Shown here: one piece after another, positions 30,551-38,494 of the stretch
Layout: every line of letters begins with the position of its first letter
Position numbering within the stretch: the first letter of the stretch is position 1
NCBI RefSeq assembly: GCF_016862175.1
Contig: NZ_BOML01000098.1
Location: 1-40,732, forward strand
DNA: 40,732 nt
Reading direction: 5' to 3'
Source of the DNA: Paractinoplanes durhamensis
Lineage (GTDB): Bacteria > Actinomycetota > Actinomycetes > Mycobacteriales > Micromonosporaceae
Program-made: the position numbers and the translations under genes
Notes under the pieces: model-generated
What the model saw: the letters and a program-made list of their open reading frames with translations, nothing else
Told to the model about the DNA's origin: nothing
Database searches by the model: none

Positions 30551-31729
30551 CTAGAAGAGGTGGCCGAGCTGGAAGACCAGATTGTCCCACCACTCGGAAA
30601 CCACCGTGAGGTACGCCTTGCCGACCGTCGACACGGCCACCGCCGACGCCATCGCGGCGATCGCCGAGAGCACCAGGAGCAGCAGCGCCGAGCCGGAGAT
30701 GTTCTGCCGGTAGAGCCGGCTCACGCCCTTGGCGTCGACCAGCTTGCCGCCGACCTTGAGCCGGGTGAGGAACGTCGACGCCATGCCGCCGCGGCCCTTG
30801 TCGAGGAACTCGACCAGGTTGGCGTGCGTGCCGACGGCGACGATCAGGGTGGCCCCCTTCTCGTCGGCGAGCAGCATCGCCAGGTCCTCGCTGGTGGCGG
30901 CGGCCGGGAAGGTCAGCGCGGCCACGTCGAGCTGGTGCACCCGCTCGAGGCCGGGCGCCCGGCCGTCCGGGTAGGCGTGCACGACCACCTCGGCACCGCA
31001 GCGCAGCACGTCGTCGGTGACCGAGTCCATGTCCCCGATGATCATGTCGGGGGTGTAGCCGTTCTCCACCAGCGCGTCGGCACCGCCGTCGACGCCGATC
31101 AGCACCGGCTTGTATTCGTGGATGTACGGCCGCAGGACGTCCAGGTCGTCCTTGTAGTCGTAGCCGCGGACCACGATCAGCACGTGCCGGCCGGCGATCT
31201 TCGTCTGCACCTCGGGCACGCCGACGCCGTCGAGCAGCAGGTCGCGCTCCTGCTTGAGGTAGTCCATGGTGTTCGCCGCGAACGCCTCCAGCTGCACCGA
31301 AAGGCCCTCGCGGGCGTCGGCCATGGACGCGGCCACGGTGTCGGTGTCCTGCCGGACCCCGGACGCCACCGGCTCGCCGGCCAGCAGCACGGTGTCGCCC
31401 TCGACGGTGACCAGGTCGCCCTCGTGCAGCTTCTCGAAGACCTCCTCGCCGAGGTCGTCGACGAGCAGGACGCCGTTCTTGATCAGCACCTCGGGACCGA
31501 GGTTGGGGTAGCGGCCGGAGATCGACGGCTTGGCGTTGAGGACGACGGCCACTCCCGCCGCGACCAGGGCGTCCGCCGCCACCCGGTCGATATCGACGTG
31601 ATCGATCACGGCGATGTCGCCCGGGCGCAGGCGGCCGGTCAGCCGCTTGGTCCGGCGGTCGAGTCGGGCGGTGCCGGTGATCGCCTCAGGGTCGAGGCTC
31701 CGGGCACGGCGCAAGGTGGGAAGTCGCAT
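30551..31729 (-). CDS. steA: Cytokinetic ring protein SteA
   Basis: Protein of 392 residues of the SteA family, formerly annotated thiamine-pyrophosphokinase-like. The N-terminal part has GRLRPGDIAVIDHVDIDRVAADALV and ISGRYPNLGPEVL. The central part has the pyrophosphokinase-like GVDGGADALVENGYTPDMIIGDMDS. A single membrane segment near residues 350-375 (SALLLLVLSAIAAMASAVAVS) precedes a short outside tail. SteA acts with SteB at the septum in Corynebacterium. The ATG at 31729 is preferred; another lies three codons upstream at 31738. recN lies 120 nt upstream and nadK and tlyA beyond, in the same order as in M. tuberculosis. Confidence 0.93.
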   Translation of the reverse strand: MRLPTLRRARSLDPEAITGTARLDRRTKRLTGRLRPGDIAVIDHVDIDRVAADALVAAGVAVVLNAKPSISGRYPNLGPEVLIKNGVLLVDDLGEEVFEKLHEGDLVTVEGDTVLLAGEPVASGVRQDTDTVAASMADAREGLSVQLEAFAANTMDYLKQERDLLLDGVGVPEVQTKIAGRHVLIVVRGYDYKDDLDVLRPYIHEYKPVLIGVDGGADALVENGYTPDMIIGDMDSVTDDVLRCGAEVVVHAYPDGRAPGLERVHQLDVAALTFPAAATSEDLAMLLADEKGATLIVAVGTHANLVEFLDKGRGGMASTFLTRLKVGGKLVDAKGVSRLYRQNISGSALLLLVLSAIAAMASAVAVSTVGKAYLTVVSEWWDNLVFQLGHLF

Positions 31730-31836
31730 CCCGGCCATCCTGACATGGCGGGTCACACGCCTGGCGAACGACATGCGCGAACTCACCCACAATTCGGGCA
31801 CAAGCCACAAAAGGCAAGAACCCCGCTAGTCCCCGT

Positions 31837-31854
31837 GCTGATCGACAGATCAGC
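31837..31854 (-). terminator. Hairpin overlapping recN stop codon
   Basis: Arms gctgatc (31837-31843) and gatcagc (31848-31854) pair perfectly around gaca. The structure covers the recN stop and may attenuate read-through into steA, whose start is 108 nt further on. No U-tract. Confidence 0.45.
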
Positions 31855-33607
31855 CCCTCTTCTCGCGACCGGCCACGGCCAGCAGCTCCTCGGCGTGCGC
31901 GATGCCCAGATCGGAATCGGGGAGACCGGCCAGCATGCGGGCCAACTCGCGAGCGCGTTCGGTTTCCTCGACGATACGCACTCCGCTGGTGGTGATGGCA
32001 CCCCCGGTGTCCTTGGCGACCACCAGATGACGGTCGGCGAACGCGGCCACCTGCGGCAGGTGCGTGACGACCAGGACCTGGTGGGTGCGGGCCAGCCGGG
32101 CCAGGCGCTTGCCGATCTCGACCGCCGCGGTGCCGCCGACGCCCGAGTCGACCTCGTCGAAGACCAGCGTCTCCGGGCCACCGGCACCGGCGAAGACCAC
32201 CTCGATCGCGAGCATCACCCGGGACAGCTCACCGCCGGACGCGCCCTTCTGCAGCGGCAGCGACGGCGCGCCCGGGTGGGCCAGCAGCCGCAGCTCCACC
32301 TCGTCGGCACCGTCCGGACCGACCGCCAGCTCGGCGCCGTCGAGCGTCACGGTCGGCTCGTCCTTGCCGGCCACCCGGGGCGGCACCGCCACCTCGACCC
32401 GGGAGTGCGGCATCGCGAGACCGGCCAGCTCGACGCTGACCGCCTCGGAGAAGCGGACCGCCGCCTCGACCCGGGCCGCGGTCAGCCGGGCGGCGAACTC
32501 GCCCACCTGCGCGGCGAGCCGCTGCCGCTCCTTGTCGAGCTCCTCGAGCAACTCGTCCGAACTGTCCAGCGCACCGAGCCGCTCGCGGGCGTTGGCCGCC
32601 CAGGCGATCACGCCGTCGATGTCGTCGGCGTATTTCCGGGTCAGGCCGCGCAGCTCGGCCCGCCGCTCGTAGATCTGCTCGAGACGGGCTGGGTCGGCGT
32701 CGAGCGACATCAGGTAGGCCGACAGCTCGGACGAGACGTCACCGATCAGGGTGGCCGCCTCCTCCAGCCGGGCGGCCAGGTCGGACAGCGACTGGTCGAC
32801 CGAGGCCTGCGCCTCCAGCGTGCGCCGGGCCGTGTTGAGCAGGCCGGCCGCGTCCGGGATGTCGTCGGTGGCCTCGGCCCCGCCGGCCAGCGCCTGGGCG
32901 GCGGTGGCGGCGGCCACCCGCAGGCCCTCGGCGTGCTCGAGCCGCTGCACCTCGGCGCGCAGGTCCTCCTCCTCGCCCGGCTGCGGGTCGACCCGGGAGA
33001 TCTCGTCGAGGCCGAGCTTCAGAAGGTCGGCCTCCTGCGAGCGGGCGCGCGCGTTGCGGCGGCGGTCGGCCAGGTCTTCCACCACGGCCCGCCAGCGGCC
33101 GAACGCCTCGCGGTAGGTCTCCAGCAGCTTCTCGTGCTCGGGCCCGGCGAACCGGTCGAGCGAGGCGCGCTGCTCGGCCGGGCGCAGCAGGCGCAGCTGG
33201 TCGGACTGGCCGTGCACGGCCAGGACCTGGTCGCCCACCTCGGACAGCATCGCGACCGGCATGCTGCGGCCGCCGACGTGTGCGCGGGACCGGCCCTCGA
33301 TGGTGACGGTGCGGCTCAGCAGCACCGAGCCGTCGTCGTCGATTTCGGCGCCCGCCTCGGTGATGCGCTGCAGTATGGCGTCGGCGAGCGGGCCGCCCAC
33401 CCGCAGCCGGCCCTCCACGACGGCACGGCCGGGGTCGGCACGCACCCGCCCGGCATCGGCCCGGCCCCCGAACAGCAGGCCGAGCCCGGTCACCACCATG
33501 GTCTTTCCCGCACCGGTCTCACCGGTGATGACGTTCATGCCCGTCGTCAGCTTCAACGTCGTGTCGTCGATGACGCCGAGCCCGGTGATCCGCAACTCCT
33601 CAAGCAC
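31850..33607 (-). CDS. recN: DNA repair protein RecN
   Basis: SMC-like double-strand-break repair protein of 585 residues. The Walker A motif GETGAGKT lies near residues 28-35, a long coiled coil fills the centre (about 145-350, DLADRRRNARARSQEADLL), and the C-terminal half has the ABC signature KGASGGELSRVMLA and Walker B LVFDEVDSGVGG. The start is taken as the GTG at 33607, giving VLEELRITGLGVIDD as in other RecN proteins; the open frame continues 10 codons further to a TTG. TACTGT lies about 5 nt before the GTG, so a leaderless start is possible. nadK ends 96 nt upstream. Confidence 0.95.
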   Translation of the reverse strand: MLEELRITGLGVIDDTTLKLTTGMNVITGETGAGKTMVVTGLGLLFGGRADAGRVRADPGRAVVEGRLRVGGPLADAILQRITEAGAEIDDDGSVLLSRTVTIEGRSRAHVGGRSMPVAMLSEVGDQVLAVHGQSDQLRLLRPAEQRASLDRFAGPEHEKLLETYREAFGRWRAVVEDLADRRRNARARSQEADLLKLGLDEISRVDPQPGEEEDLRAEVQRLEHAEGLRVAAATAAQALAGGAEATDDIPDAAGLLNTARRTLEAQASVDQSLSDLAARLEEAATLIGDVSSELSAYLMSLDADPARLEQIYERRAELRGLTRKYADDIDGVIAWAANARERLGALDSSDELLEELDKERQRLAAQVGEFAARLTAARVEAAVRFSEAVSVELAGLAMPHSRVEVAVPPRVAGKDEPTVTLDGAELAVGPDGADEVELRLLAHPGAPSLPLQKGASGGELSRVMLAIEVVFAGAGGPETLVFDEVDSGVGGTAAVEIGKRLARLARTHQVLVVTHLPQVAAFADRHLVVAKDTGGAITTSGVRIVEETERARELARMLAGLPDSDLGIAHAEELLAVAGREKRG

Positions 33608-33703
33608 ACGGCAGACAGTAGTGGTGCCCACCGACAATTGCCCAGCGCGGTCCTACGGGAGCTGAGTCAACCCGCGGCGGAAAACCCCAGAAAAAGAACG
33701 TCA

Positions 33704-34591
33704 TCAACGTCGATTGCCCCGCCAGCCCTCGACCGGGAGAGCGAACTTCGCGACCAGCACGTCGGTGAACGACTTGGGGGCCAGGCGAACCAGGCGGACC
33801 GGGAGCTGGCCGCGCTCCACCGTCACCTTCGCACCCGGCGGCAGATCCCAGGTGCGGCGGCCGTCGCAGCACAGCACCGCGAACGACGTGTACGGGTCGA
33901 CGGTCACCACGAACGATGACGTCGGCGCGGTCACCAGCGGCTTGGAGAAGAGGGCGTGCGCGCTGATCGGCACCAGCAGCAGCGCCTCCACCTCCGGCCA
34001 CACCACCGGGCCACCGGCCGAGAACGCGTACGCCGTCGAGCCGGTCGGGGTCGCACAGACCACGCCGTCACAGCCGTAGCGGGCCAGCGGCCGGCCGTCC
34101 ACGTCGACGAGCAGCTCGAGCATCTGCGCCCGCTGCCCCTTCTCGACGCTGACCTCGTTGAGCGCCCACGAATCGGCGATCAGCCGCCCGTCGTACTCGG
34201 CGCGGACGTCGAGGGTGAGCCGCTCGTCCACCTTGTACGTCCCGTTGACGATCTCCTGCACGGCCTGGTCGATGTCGCTCACCTCGGCCTCGGCGAGGAA
34301 GCCGACGTGCCCCAGGTTGATGCCGAGCAGCGGCGCCTTCACCGGCCGGGCCAGCTCGGCCGCCCGCAGGAACGTGCCGTCCCCGCCGAGCGCCAGCACG
34401 ATCTCCACGCCCTCGGCCGCGTCCAGCCCGCTGACCGCGGTCACCTCGGACGGCAGGTCGAGGTCGGCGACCTCCTCCGAGATCACCCGGACCTCGAACC
34501 CGGCGGCGTGCAGATCCCGGACGACCGTGCGGGCATGCTGCATGCTCTGCCGCCGCCCCGTGTGTGTGACGAGCAAGGCCGAGCGCATCAT
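33704..34591 (-). CDS. nadK: NAD kinase
   Basis: ATP/polyphosphate-dependent NAD kinase of 295 residues that makes NADP. It shows LALGGDGTFLRAAE (GGDGT motif), LGINLGHVGFLAE, the NE.S motif (WALNEVSVEKGQ), and TPTGSTAYAFSAGGP in normal order. The ATG at 34591 overlaps the tlyA stop by 4 nt (ATGA); the next codon is also ATG. It is coupled to tlyA. Length is normal. Confidence 0.96.
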   Translation of the reverse strand: MMRSALLVTHTGRRQSMQHARTVVRDLHAAGFEVRVISEEVADLDLPSEVTAVSGLDAAEGVEIVLALGGDGTFLRAAELARPVKAPLLGINLGHVGFLAEAEVSDIDQAVQEIVNGTYKVDERLTLDVRAEYDGRLIADSWALNEVSVEKGQRAQMLELLVDVDGRPLARYGCDGVVCATPTGSTAYAFSAGGPVVWPEVEALLLVPISAHALFSKPLVTAPTSSFVVTVDPYTSFAVLCCDGRRTWDLPPGAKVTVERGQLPVRLVRLAPKSFTDVLVAKFALPVEGWRGNRR

Positions 34592-35454
34592 TCAACCTCC
34601 ACGGTGGCGGCCGGGCCAATCTGTTCCGGCGCGCCAGAAACTACCTCCCCGGACGGTCCCGCGGCGACCACTCGTTCGATCTCCGCCCGATCGGCGGCCG
34701 GTGCGTCCCGGCGGAACCAGACGAAGAATTCCACGTTGCCGCTCGGCCCCGGCAGCGGCGACGCGGTCACCCCGGCCACCCCCAGGCCCAGGTCGGCGGC
34801 GGCCGCGGCCACATCCAGCACGGCCTCGGCGCGCAATCGCCAGTCGCGCACCACCCCGCCGGTGCCGACCCGCTCCTTGCCCACCTCGAACTGCGGTTTC
34901 ACCATCAGCGCGAGGTCGCCGTCACCGGCCGTGCAGGCGGCGAGGGCCGGCAGCACGAGCCGCAACGAGATAAAGGAGAGATCCGCCACAGTCAGCCCGA
35001 CCGGGCCGCCGATCATCTCCGGGGTCAGGGTCCGCACGTTGGTGCGTTCCAGCACGACGACCCGCTCGTCGGTGCGGATCGGCCAGGCCAGCTGTCCGTA
35101 GCCGACGTCGACCGCGACCACCTGGGCGACCCCGGCGCGCAGCAGCACGTCGGTGAAGCCGCCGGTGGAGGCGCCCGCATCCAGGCAGCGCCGGCCGGCC
35201 ACGGCCAGCCCTTTCGGGCCGAACGCGGCGAGCGCACCGGCCAGCTTGTGCCCACCCCGGGACACATACTCGGTGGCCGGGTCCTCCCCGGTCACCAGGA
35301 CCGGGTCGGCCGGGTCGACCATGGCCGCCACCTTGCGGGCCACCGTCCCCCGCACCTGCACCCGGCCGGCCTCCACCAGGGCGGCGGCCTGTTCCCGGGA
35401 GCGGGCCAGCTTGCGACGCACCAGTTCGGCGTCGAGTCGAACACGCCGGGCCAT
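34588..35454 (-). CDS. tlyA: TlyA-family rRNA (cytidine-2'-O)-methyltransferase
   Basis: Protein of 288 residues. An N-terminal S4 RNA-binding domain (about 1-65, RLDAELVRRKLARSREQAAALVEAGRVQV) is followed by an FtsJ-like SAM methyltransferase domain (LDAGASTGGFTDVLLRAG, VVAVDVGYGQL, LALMVKPQFEVGK). TlyA methylates 2'-hydroxyls of cytidines in 16S and 23S rRNA, and its loss gives capreomycin resistance in mycobacteria. The ATG at 35454 shares one base with the stop of the preceding small gene (TGATG), so expression is coupled. Length matches the family. Confidence 0.95.
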   Translation of the reverse strand: MARRVRLDAELVRRKLARSREQAAALVEAGRVQVRGTVARKVAAMVDPADPVLVTGEDPATEYVSRGGHKLAGALAAFGPKGLAVAGRRCLDAGASTGGFTDVLLRAGVAQVVAVDVGYGQLAWPIRTDERVVVLERTNVRTLTPEMIGGPVGLTVADLSFISLRLVLPALAACTAGDGDLALMVKPQFEVGKERVGTGGVVRDWRLRAEAVLDVAAAAADLGLGVAGVTASPLPGPSGNVEFFVWFRRDAPAADRAEIERVVAAGPSGEVVSGAPEQIGPAATVEVE

Positions 35455-35753
35455 CAGCCCTCGATGCTCGACAGGGTTTCCTGCAGCACCTGGTGAGCGG
35501 CCTCGTAGGCGGCGATCTGCTCCCCCGGCGCCAGCTGGGCGGCGTTGACGAGCGAGCGCAGCACGGCGTCCACCGCCGGGTGCCCGGTCTCCTCCACGAT
35601 CCGCCGCTCGGCGGGGACGGCGCTCTCGGCGTACCCCGGCTGGGGGTTGATCGGAGCGTTCCCCGGCCGAAGCCCGGGCGGGGGTCCCGGCCGGAAGCCA
35701 TCGGACGGCGCACCGGGGCGCGGCCCCGGCATCGGCGAGTGCGGGAAGGTCAT
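35454..35753 (-). CDS. Conserved small hypothetical protein upstream of tlyA
   Basis: Protein of 99 residues. The first half is Pro/Gly-rich and presumably disordered (PGPRPGAPSDGFRPGPPPG). The second half (RIVEETGHPAVDAVLRSLVNAAQLAPGEQIAAYEAAHQVL) is helical and similar in layout to the small proteins between the HAD phosphatase and tlyA in other actinobacteria (Rv1693 position). Function is unknown. It starts 4 nt after the phasin stop and overlaps tlyA by 1 nt. Confidence 0.8.
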   Translation of the reverse strand: MTFPHSPMPGPRPGAPSDGFRPGPPPGLRPGNAPINPQPGYAESAVPAERRIVEETGHPAVDAVLRSLVNAAQLAPGEQIAAYEAAHQVLQETLSSIEG

Positions 35754-35757
35754 GACC

Positions 35758-36684
35758 TCAGGCCTCCGGGTTGGTCGGCGCGGCCTCGGCCGCCTTCTTG
35801 GCGGGAGCCTTCTTCGCGGGCGCCGGCTTGGCGGTCGCTTGCTTGACCGGCGCTTGCTTGACCGGCGCTTGTTTCACCGGCGCCGCCTTCTTGACCGGCG
35901 TGGCCTTCTTCACGGGCGCAGACTTCTTGACGGGCGCAGACTTCTTCACCGGCGCGGCCTTCTTGGCCGGCGCCGGAGCGGCATCGGCGACCGCCTGGGC
36001 GGGAGCCGGGTCGACCGGCGACGCCACCGGCGCGTCGAGCACCGACGCGGGCGCCGGCTCGGCCGGAACCGGCGGCAGCTCGACCGCTTCCGCGGCCTCC
36101 TTCACCGCGGCGACCGGCGACGCGGCCAGCCCGGGCGCCTTCTTCACGGCCTTCTTCGCCACGGCCTTCTTGACCGGCGCCGCCTTGCCCGGAACCGAAG
36201 CCGGTGCCGACGCGGTGTTCGCGGCCGGCGGGGCCGGCGTCGTCCCCGCGGTCGGCATCTTGTTCGGCGTGGCCTTCACGGCCTTCTTCGCCACCGTCTT
36301 CTTCGCCACCTTGCGCGGCAGCGGCGCGGGCTGCTCCAGCCGGGTGCCACCCACCTCGGCGGCGCCATCGGCGGCGGCCTTCGCCTGCGCCGCGCGGAGT
36401 TCCTTCTCCAGGTCGCGTACGCGGGTGGTCAGCTCGTCGACCTCCTCGGCGGTCGCCAGGCCGACGACGCCGAGCGCCTTGTCCACCTCGTAGCGCACGA
36501 TGTTGGTCAGCGCCTCGCGGTTGGCCATCCCGGCCGACAGCAGGTCCTCGACCAGGCCCTGCAGCTGCGTCGCCGTGGCACCGCCCCGGTTGACCAGGTC
36601 GCCCACCGCTTTCTGGGCGCGCTTGCGGGGTGTTTCGGTAAGTCCGAGCGCCATCTCCAGATACGCCCGCCATGCGTCCGGCAT
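35758..36684 (-). CDS. Phasin-like protein with Lys/Ala/Pro repeat tail
   Basis: Protein of 308 residues. The N-terminal 100 residues are helical (DAWRAYLEMALGLTETPRKRAQKAVGDLV, then the coiled-coil-like EVDELTTRVRDLEKELRAAQAKA) and resemble actinobacterial phasin-family proteins that coat storage granules. From about residue 120 the chain is Lys/Ala/Pro-rich, with repeated APVKK, PVKQAP and APAKK units, like histone H1 or mycobacterial HupB tails. The ATG at 36684 is supported by AAGGGA 7 nt upstream. It lies 4 nt from the next gene, so it is part of the tlyA operon. The basic tail could bind nucleic acid or polyphosphate; that is an inference. Confidence 0.8.
   Translation of the reverse strand: MPDAWRAYLEMALGLTETPRKRAQKAVGDLVNRGGATATQLQGLVEDLLSAGMANREALTNIVRYEVDKALGVVGLATAEEVDELTTRVRDLEKELRAAQAKAAADGAAEVGGTRLEQPAPLPRKVAKKTVAKKAVKATPNKMPTAGTTPAPPAANTASAPASVPGKAAPVKKAVAKKAVKKAPGLAASPVAAVKEAAEAVELPPVPAEPAPASVLDAPVASPVDPAPAQAVADAAPAPAKKAAPVKKSAPVKKSAPVKKATPVKKAAPVKQAPVKQAPVKQATAKPAPAKKAPAKKAAEAAPTNPEA
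35816..35977 (-). repeat. Tandem 15-nt-scale repeats coding PVKK/PVKQ units
   Basis: The 3' part of the phasin-like gene is a run of closely similar 15- to 18-nt units such as cgcttgcttgaccgg, which encode the repeated PVKK and PVKQ segments. Copy number may vary between strains through slippage. Confidence 0.7.
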
Positions 36685-36708
36685 GATTCGGTCCCTTCCG
36701 TGTCCCCG

Positions 36709-36729
36709 TTCGGGTATGCCCAGCCCGAA
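36709..36729. promoter_or_regulatory. Inverted repeat TTCGGG-N9-CCCGAA
   Basis: Perfect 6-bp arms lie 24 nt upstream of the phasin start in the 135-bp divergent spacer with the SCP2 gene. A TACGGT at 36776-36781 may be the -10 of the SCP2 gene. Operator function is inferred from position only. Confidence 0.35.
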
Positions 36730-36819
36730 GGCGTCGGGTGCCACGCTACCGGGCGGTTCGCACACCGTCGTGAGGTACGGTGCGGTACGGCGAAGGGTGT
36801 CGCGAAGAAAGGCTGGCGG

Positions 36820-37155
36820 ATGGCCACCGTGGACGAATGCCGGCAGGCACTGCACGACCTGGCCGCGCGGCTGGAACGCAACGCCGAGGCGCGCGGCAAG
36901 CTCGATCTGGACCGCACGCTGGCGTGCCGCGTCACCGATCTGGGCACGGCCTTCCACGCCCGGCTCACCAACGGTCTGCTGCTCGACATCGCCGACGGCG
37001 ACGACCCGAAGGCGAAGATCGCACTGATCGCCGCGGGCGACGACCTGATCGCGCTGATCGCCGGAAAGCTCGACGTGACCAGGGCGATCGCGTCCCGTCA
37101 GGTCGCCATCAAGGCCAACCCGTTCGACCTGCTGAAGCTACGAAAACTCCTTTAG
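36820..37155 (+). CDS. SCP2 sterol-binding domain protein
   Basis: Small protein of 111 residues made up of a single SCP2-like fold. The features are RTLACRVTDLGTAFHARLTNGLLLDI, KAKIALIAAGDDLIALIAGKLDVTRAIASRQVAIKANPFDLLKL, the typical ending. Such proteins bind hydrophobic ligands. The ATG at 36820 has GAAAGG about 8 nt upstream. It is divergent from the phasin gene and converges with the chemoreceptor gene, overlapping it by 4 nt. Confidence 0.85.
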   Translation: MATVDECRQALHDLAARLERNAEARGKLDLDRTLACRVTDLGTAFHARLTNGLLLDIADGDDPKAKIALIAAGDDLIALIAGKLDVTRAIASRQVAIKANPFDLLKLRKLL

Positions 37156-38453
37156 CCCTGCCGGGCGGCGGTGAGCCGGTCGAGGCCGGCCAGCACCTGG
37201 TCGGCGGCCTGGGTCGCCTCGCTCAGCTGGTCGGTCACCTCGGCCAGCACCCGCGCCTGCTCCTCGACCGACTGCGCGATGGTGATCTGCCCCTCGTGGA
37301 TGTCGCCGACCGCCTCGCTGGTGGTGGCGAACGTCTGCGCCACATCGTCGGTCTCCGCCACGATCGCCGTGATCACCTGGTTGACCCGCTCCACCGAGGT
37401 GGCGGTCTCCCGGGCCAGATCCTTGACCTCACTGGCCACCACCGCGAACCCCTTGCCGATCTCGCCGGCCCGGGCCGCCTCGATGGTGGCGTTGAGCGCG
37501 AGCAGGTTGGTCTGGTCGGCGAGCGACGCGATCAGCGCGTTCACCTCGGCGATCTCAGCGACCGAGCGCTCCAGCGCCCGCACCTTGTCGCCGGCCGAGG
37601 TGGCTGCGGCCATGCCGCCGGCCGCGGTGCCGGCCGCGTCGCTGGATCGCTGCGCGATGTCGCGCACCGACGCGGTCAGCTCGCCGAGTTTCTGGTCGAC
37701 CGCCGCGACCGCCCGGATCGCCGAGTGCGCCTCGGCCCCGATCGCCTGCACCTCGGCGGTGAGCCGGCGGGCCATCTCGGCCGTCTCGTCGGAGCGCTGC
37801 CGCAGGTCGGCGGCGGCCTGCTCGCGGCTGGCCAGCTCGGCCCGCTCGGTGGCCCGGCGCGCCTGGTCGGCCTGCTCGGCGAGCTGCTCGTTCTCCCGCT
37901 CGGCCTGCTCCGCGAAGTGCCAGAAGATCACGATGCCGGTCACCTCGATGGCGGCCAGCCCGGCGTGCAGCGCGACCTGCGCGAGCGCGGCCATCGTCGA
38001 CATGTGATGCATGCCGAACACCCGCTCCGGGTCGATCAGGCCGAACACCCCGTGATGAACGACGACCACGACCACCGAGGCGATCAACGGTGTCCACTGC
38101 TGGTAGAGCGCTACGAAGATCAGGATCGCGTACAGGTGGATATGCGTCGTCATGGCGCCGCCGGAAAGCTCGATCGCCAGGAAAGTGCACCCGATCAACC
38201 CGAGGCTGACCAGCGTGGCCTGCCCCTGCATACTCGGTGCCAGCCGACTGCCGGCCGCGACCGCCGCGATGACCAGCGGCAGCAGGATCGCCTCCGCGGT
38301 CGGCCGCGGCCCGAGGATGCCGAGCAGCAGGAACGCGGGCACGTGCAGCCACAGCAGGGTGCGGATGATCCGGTGGCGGGCACGCCACGAGGCCTCGGAG
38401 AGCCTCGCGCCGCGCGGCAGGTTGTCCAGAGCACTCGGCATACCACCGATCAT
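37152..38453 (-). CDS. Methyl-accepting chemotaxis protein with His-rich membrane sensor
   Basis: Chemoreceptor of 433 residues. The N-terminal 190 residues hold about six membrane segments and no periplasmic ligand domain. His residues cluster at the membrane faces (H104, H106, H133, H134, H163, H179 in this numbering), in the pattern TTHIHLYAILIFVALYQQWTPL...VVHHGVFG. The rest is a coiled-coil signalling domain with the conserved hairpin tip EVNALIASLADQTNLLALNATIEAARAGEIGKGFAVVASEV. The His pattern may bind heme or metal; this is inferred. The start is uncertain: ATG at 38453 or 38441, or GTG at 38465, none with a clear ribosome binding site. It lies 41 nt after the HAD gene. A chemoreceptor fits a genus with motile spores. 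Confidence 0.9.
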   Translation of the reverse strand: MIGGMPSALDNLPRGARLSEASWRARHRIIRTLLWLHVPAFLLLGILGPRPTAEAILLPLVIAAVAAGSRLAPSMQGQATLVSLGLIGCTFLAIELSGGAMTTHIHLYAILIFVALYQQWTPLIASVVVVVVHHGVFGLIDPERVFGMHHMSTMAALAQVALHAGLAAIEVTGIVIFWHFAEQAERENEQLAEQADQARRATERAELASREQAAADLRQRSDETAEMARRLTAEVQAIGAEAHSAIRAVAAVDQKLGELTASVRDIAQRSSDAAGTAAGGMAAATSAGDKVRALERSVAEIAEVNALIASLADQTNLLALNATIEAARAGEIGKGFAVVASEVKDLARETATSVERVNQVITAIVAETDDVAQTFATTSEAVGDIHEGQITIAQSVEEQARVLAEVTDQLSEATQAADQVLAGLDRLTAARQG

Positions 38454-38494
38454 CGACGGTGACACCGAGCGCCCGAGCCAAGTTCGACCGATTG

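Noticed and set aside
29828..33919. A 1,363-codon open frame on the plus strand opposite steB, steA and recN
   Set aside because: It lies antisense to three firm genes and its product is rich in Arg, Gly, Val and His with no domain. Long antisense frames are expected in high-GC DNA.
35545..36819. Plus-strand reading upstream of the SCP2 gene as an N-terminal domain
   Set aside because: It runs antisense to the small protein and phasin genes and is Arg/Gly/Leu-rich; the ATG at 36820 with its ribosome binding site gives a complete SCP2 domain.
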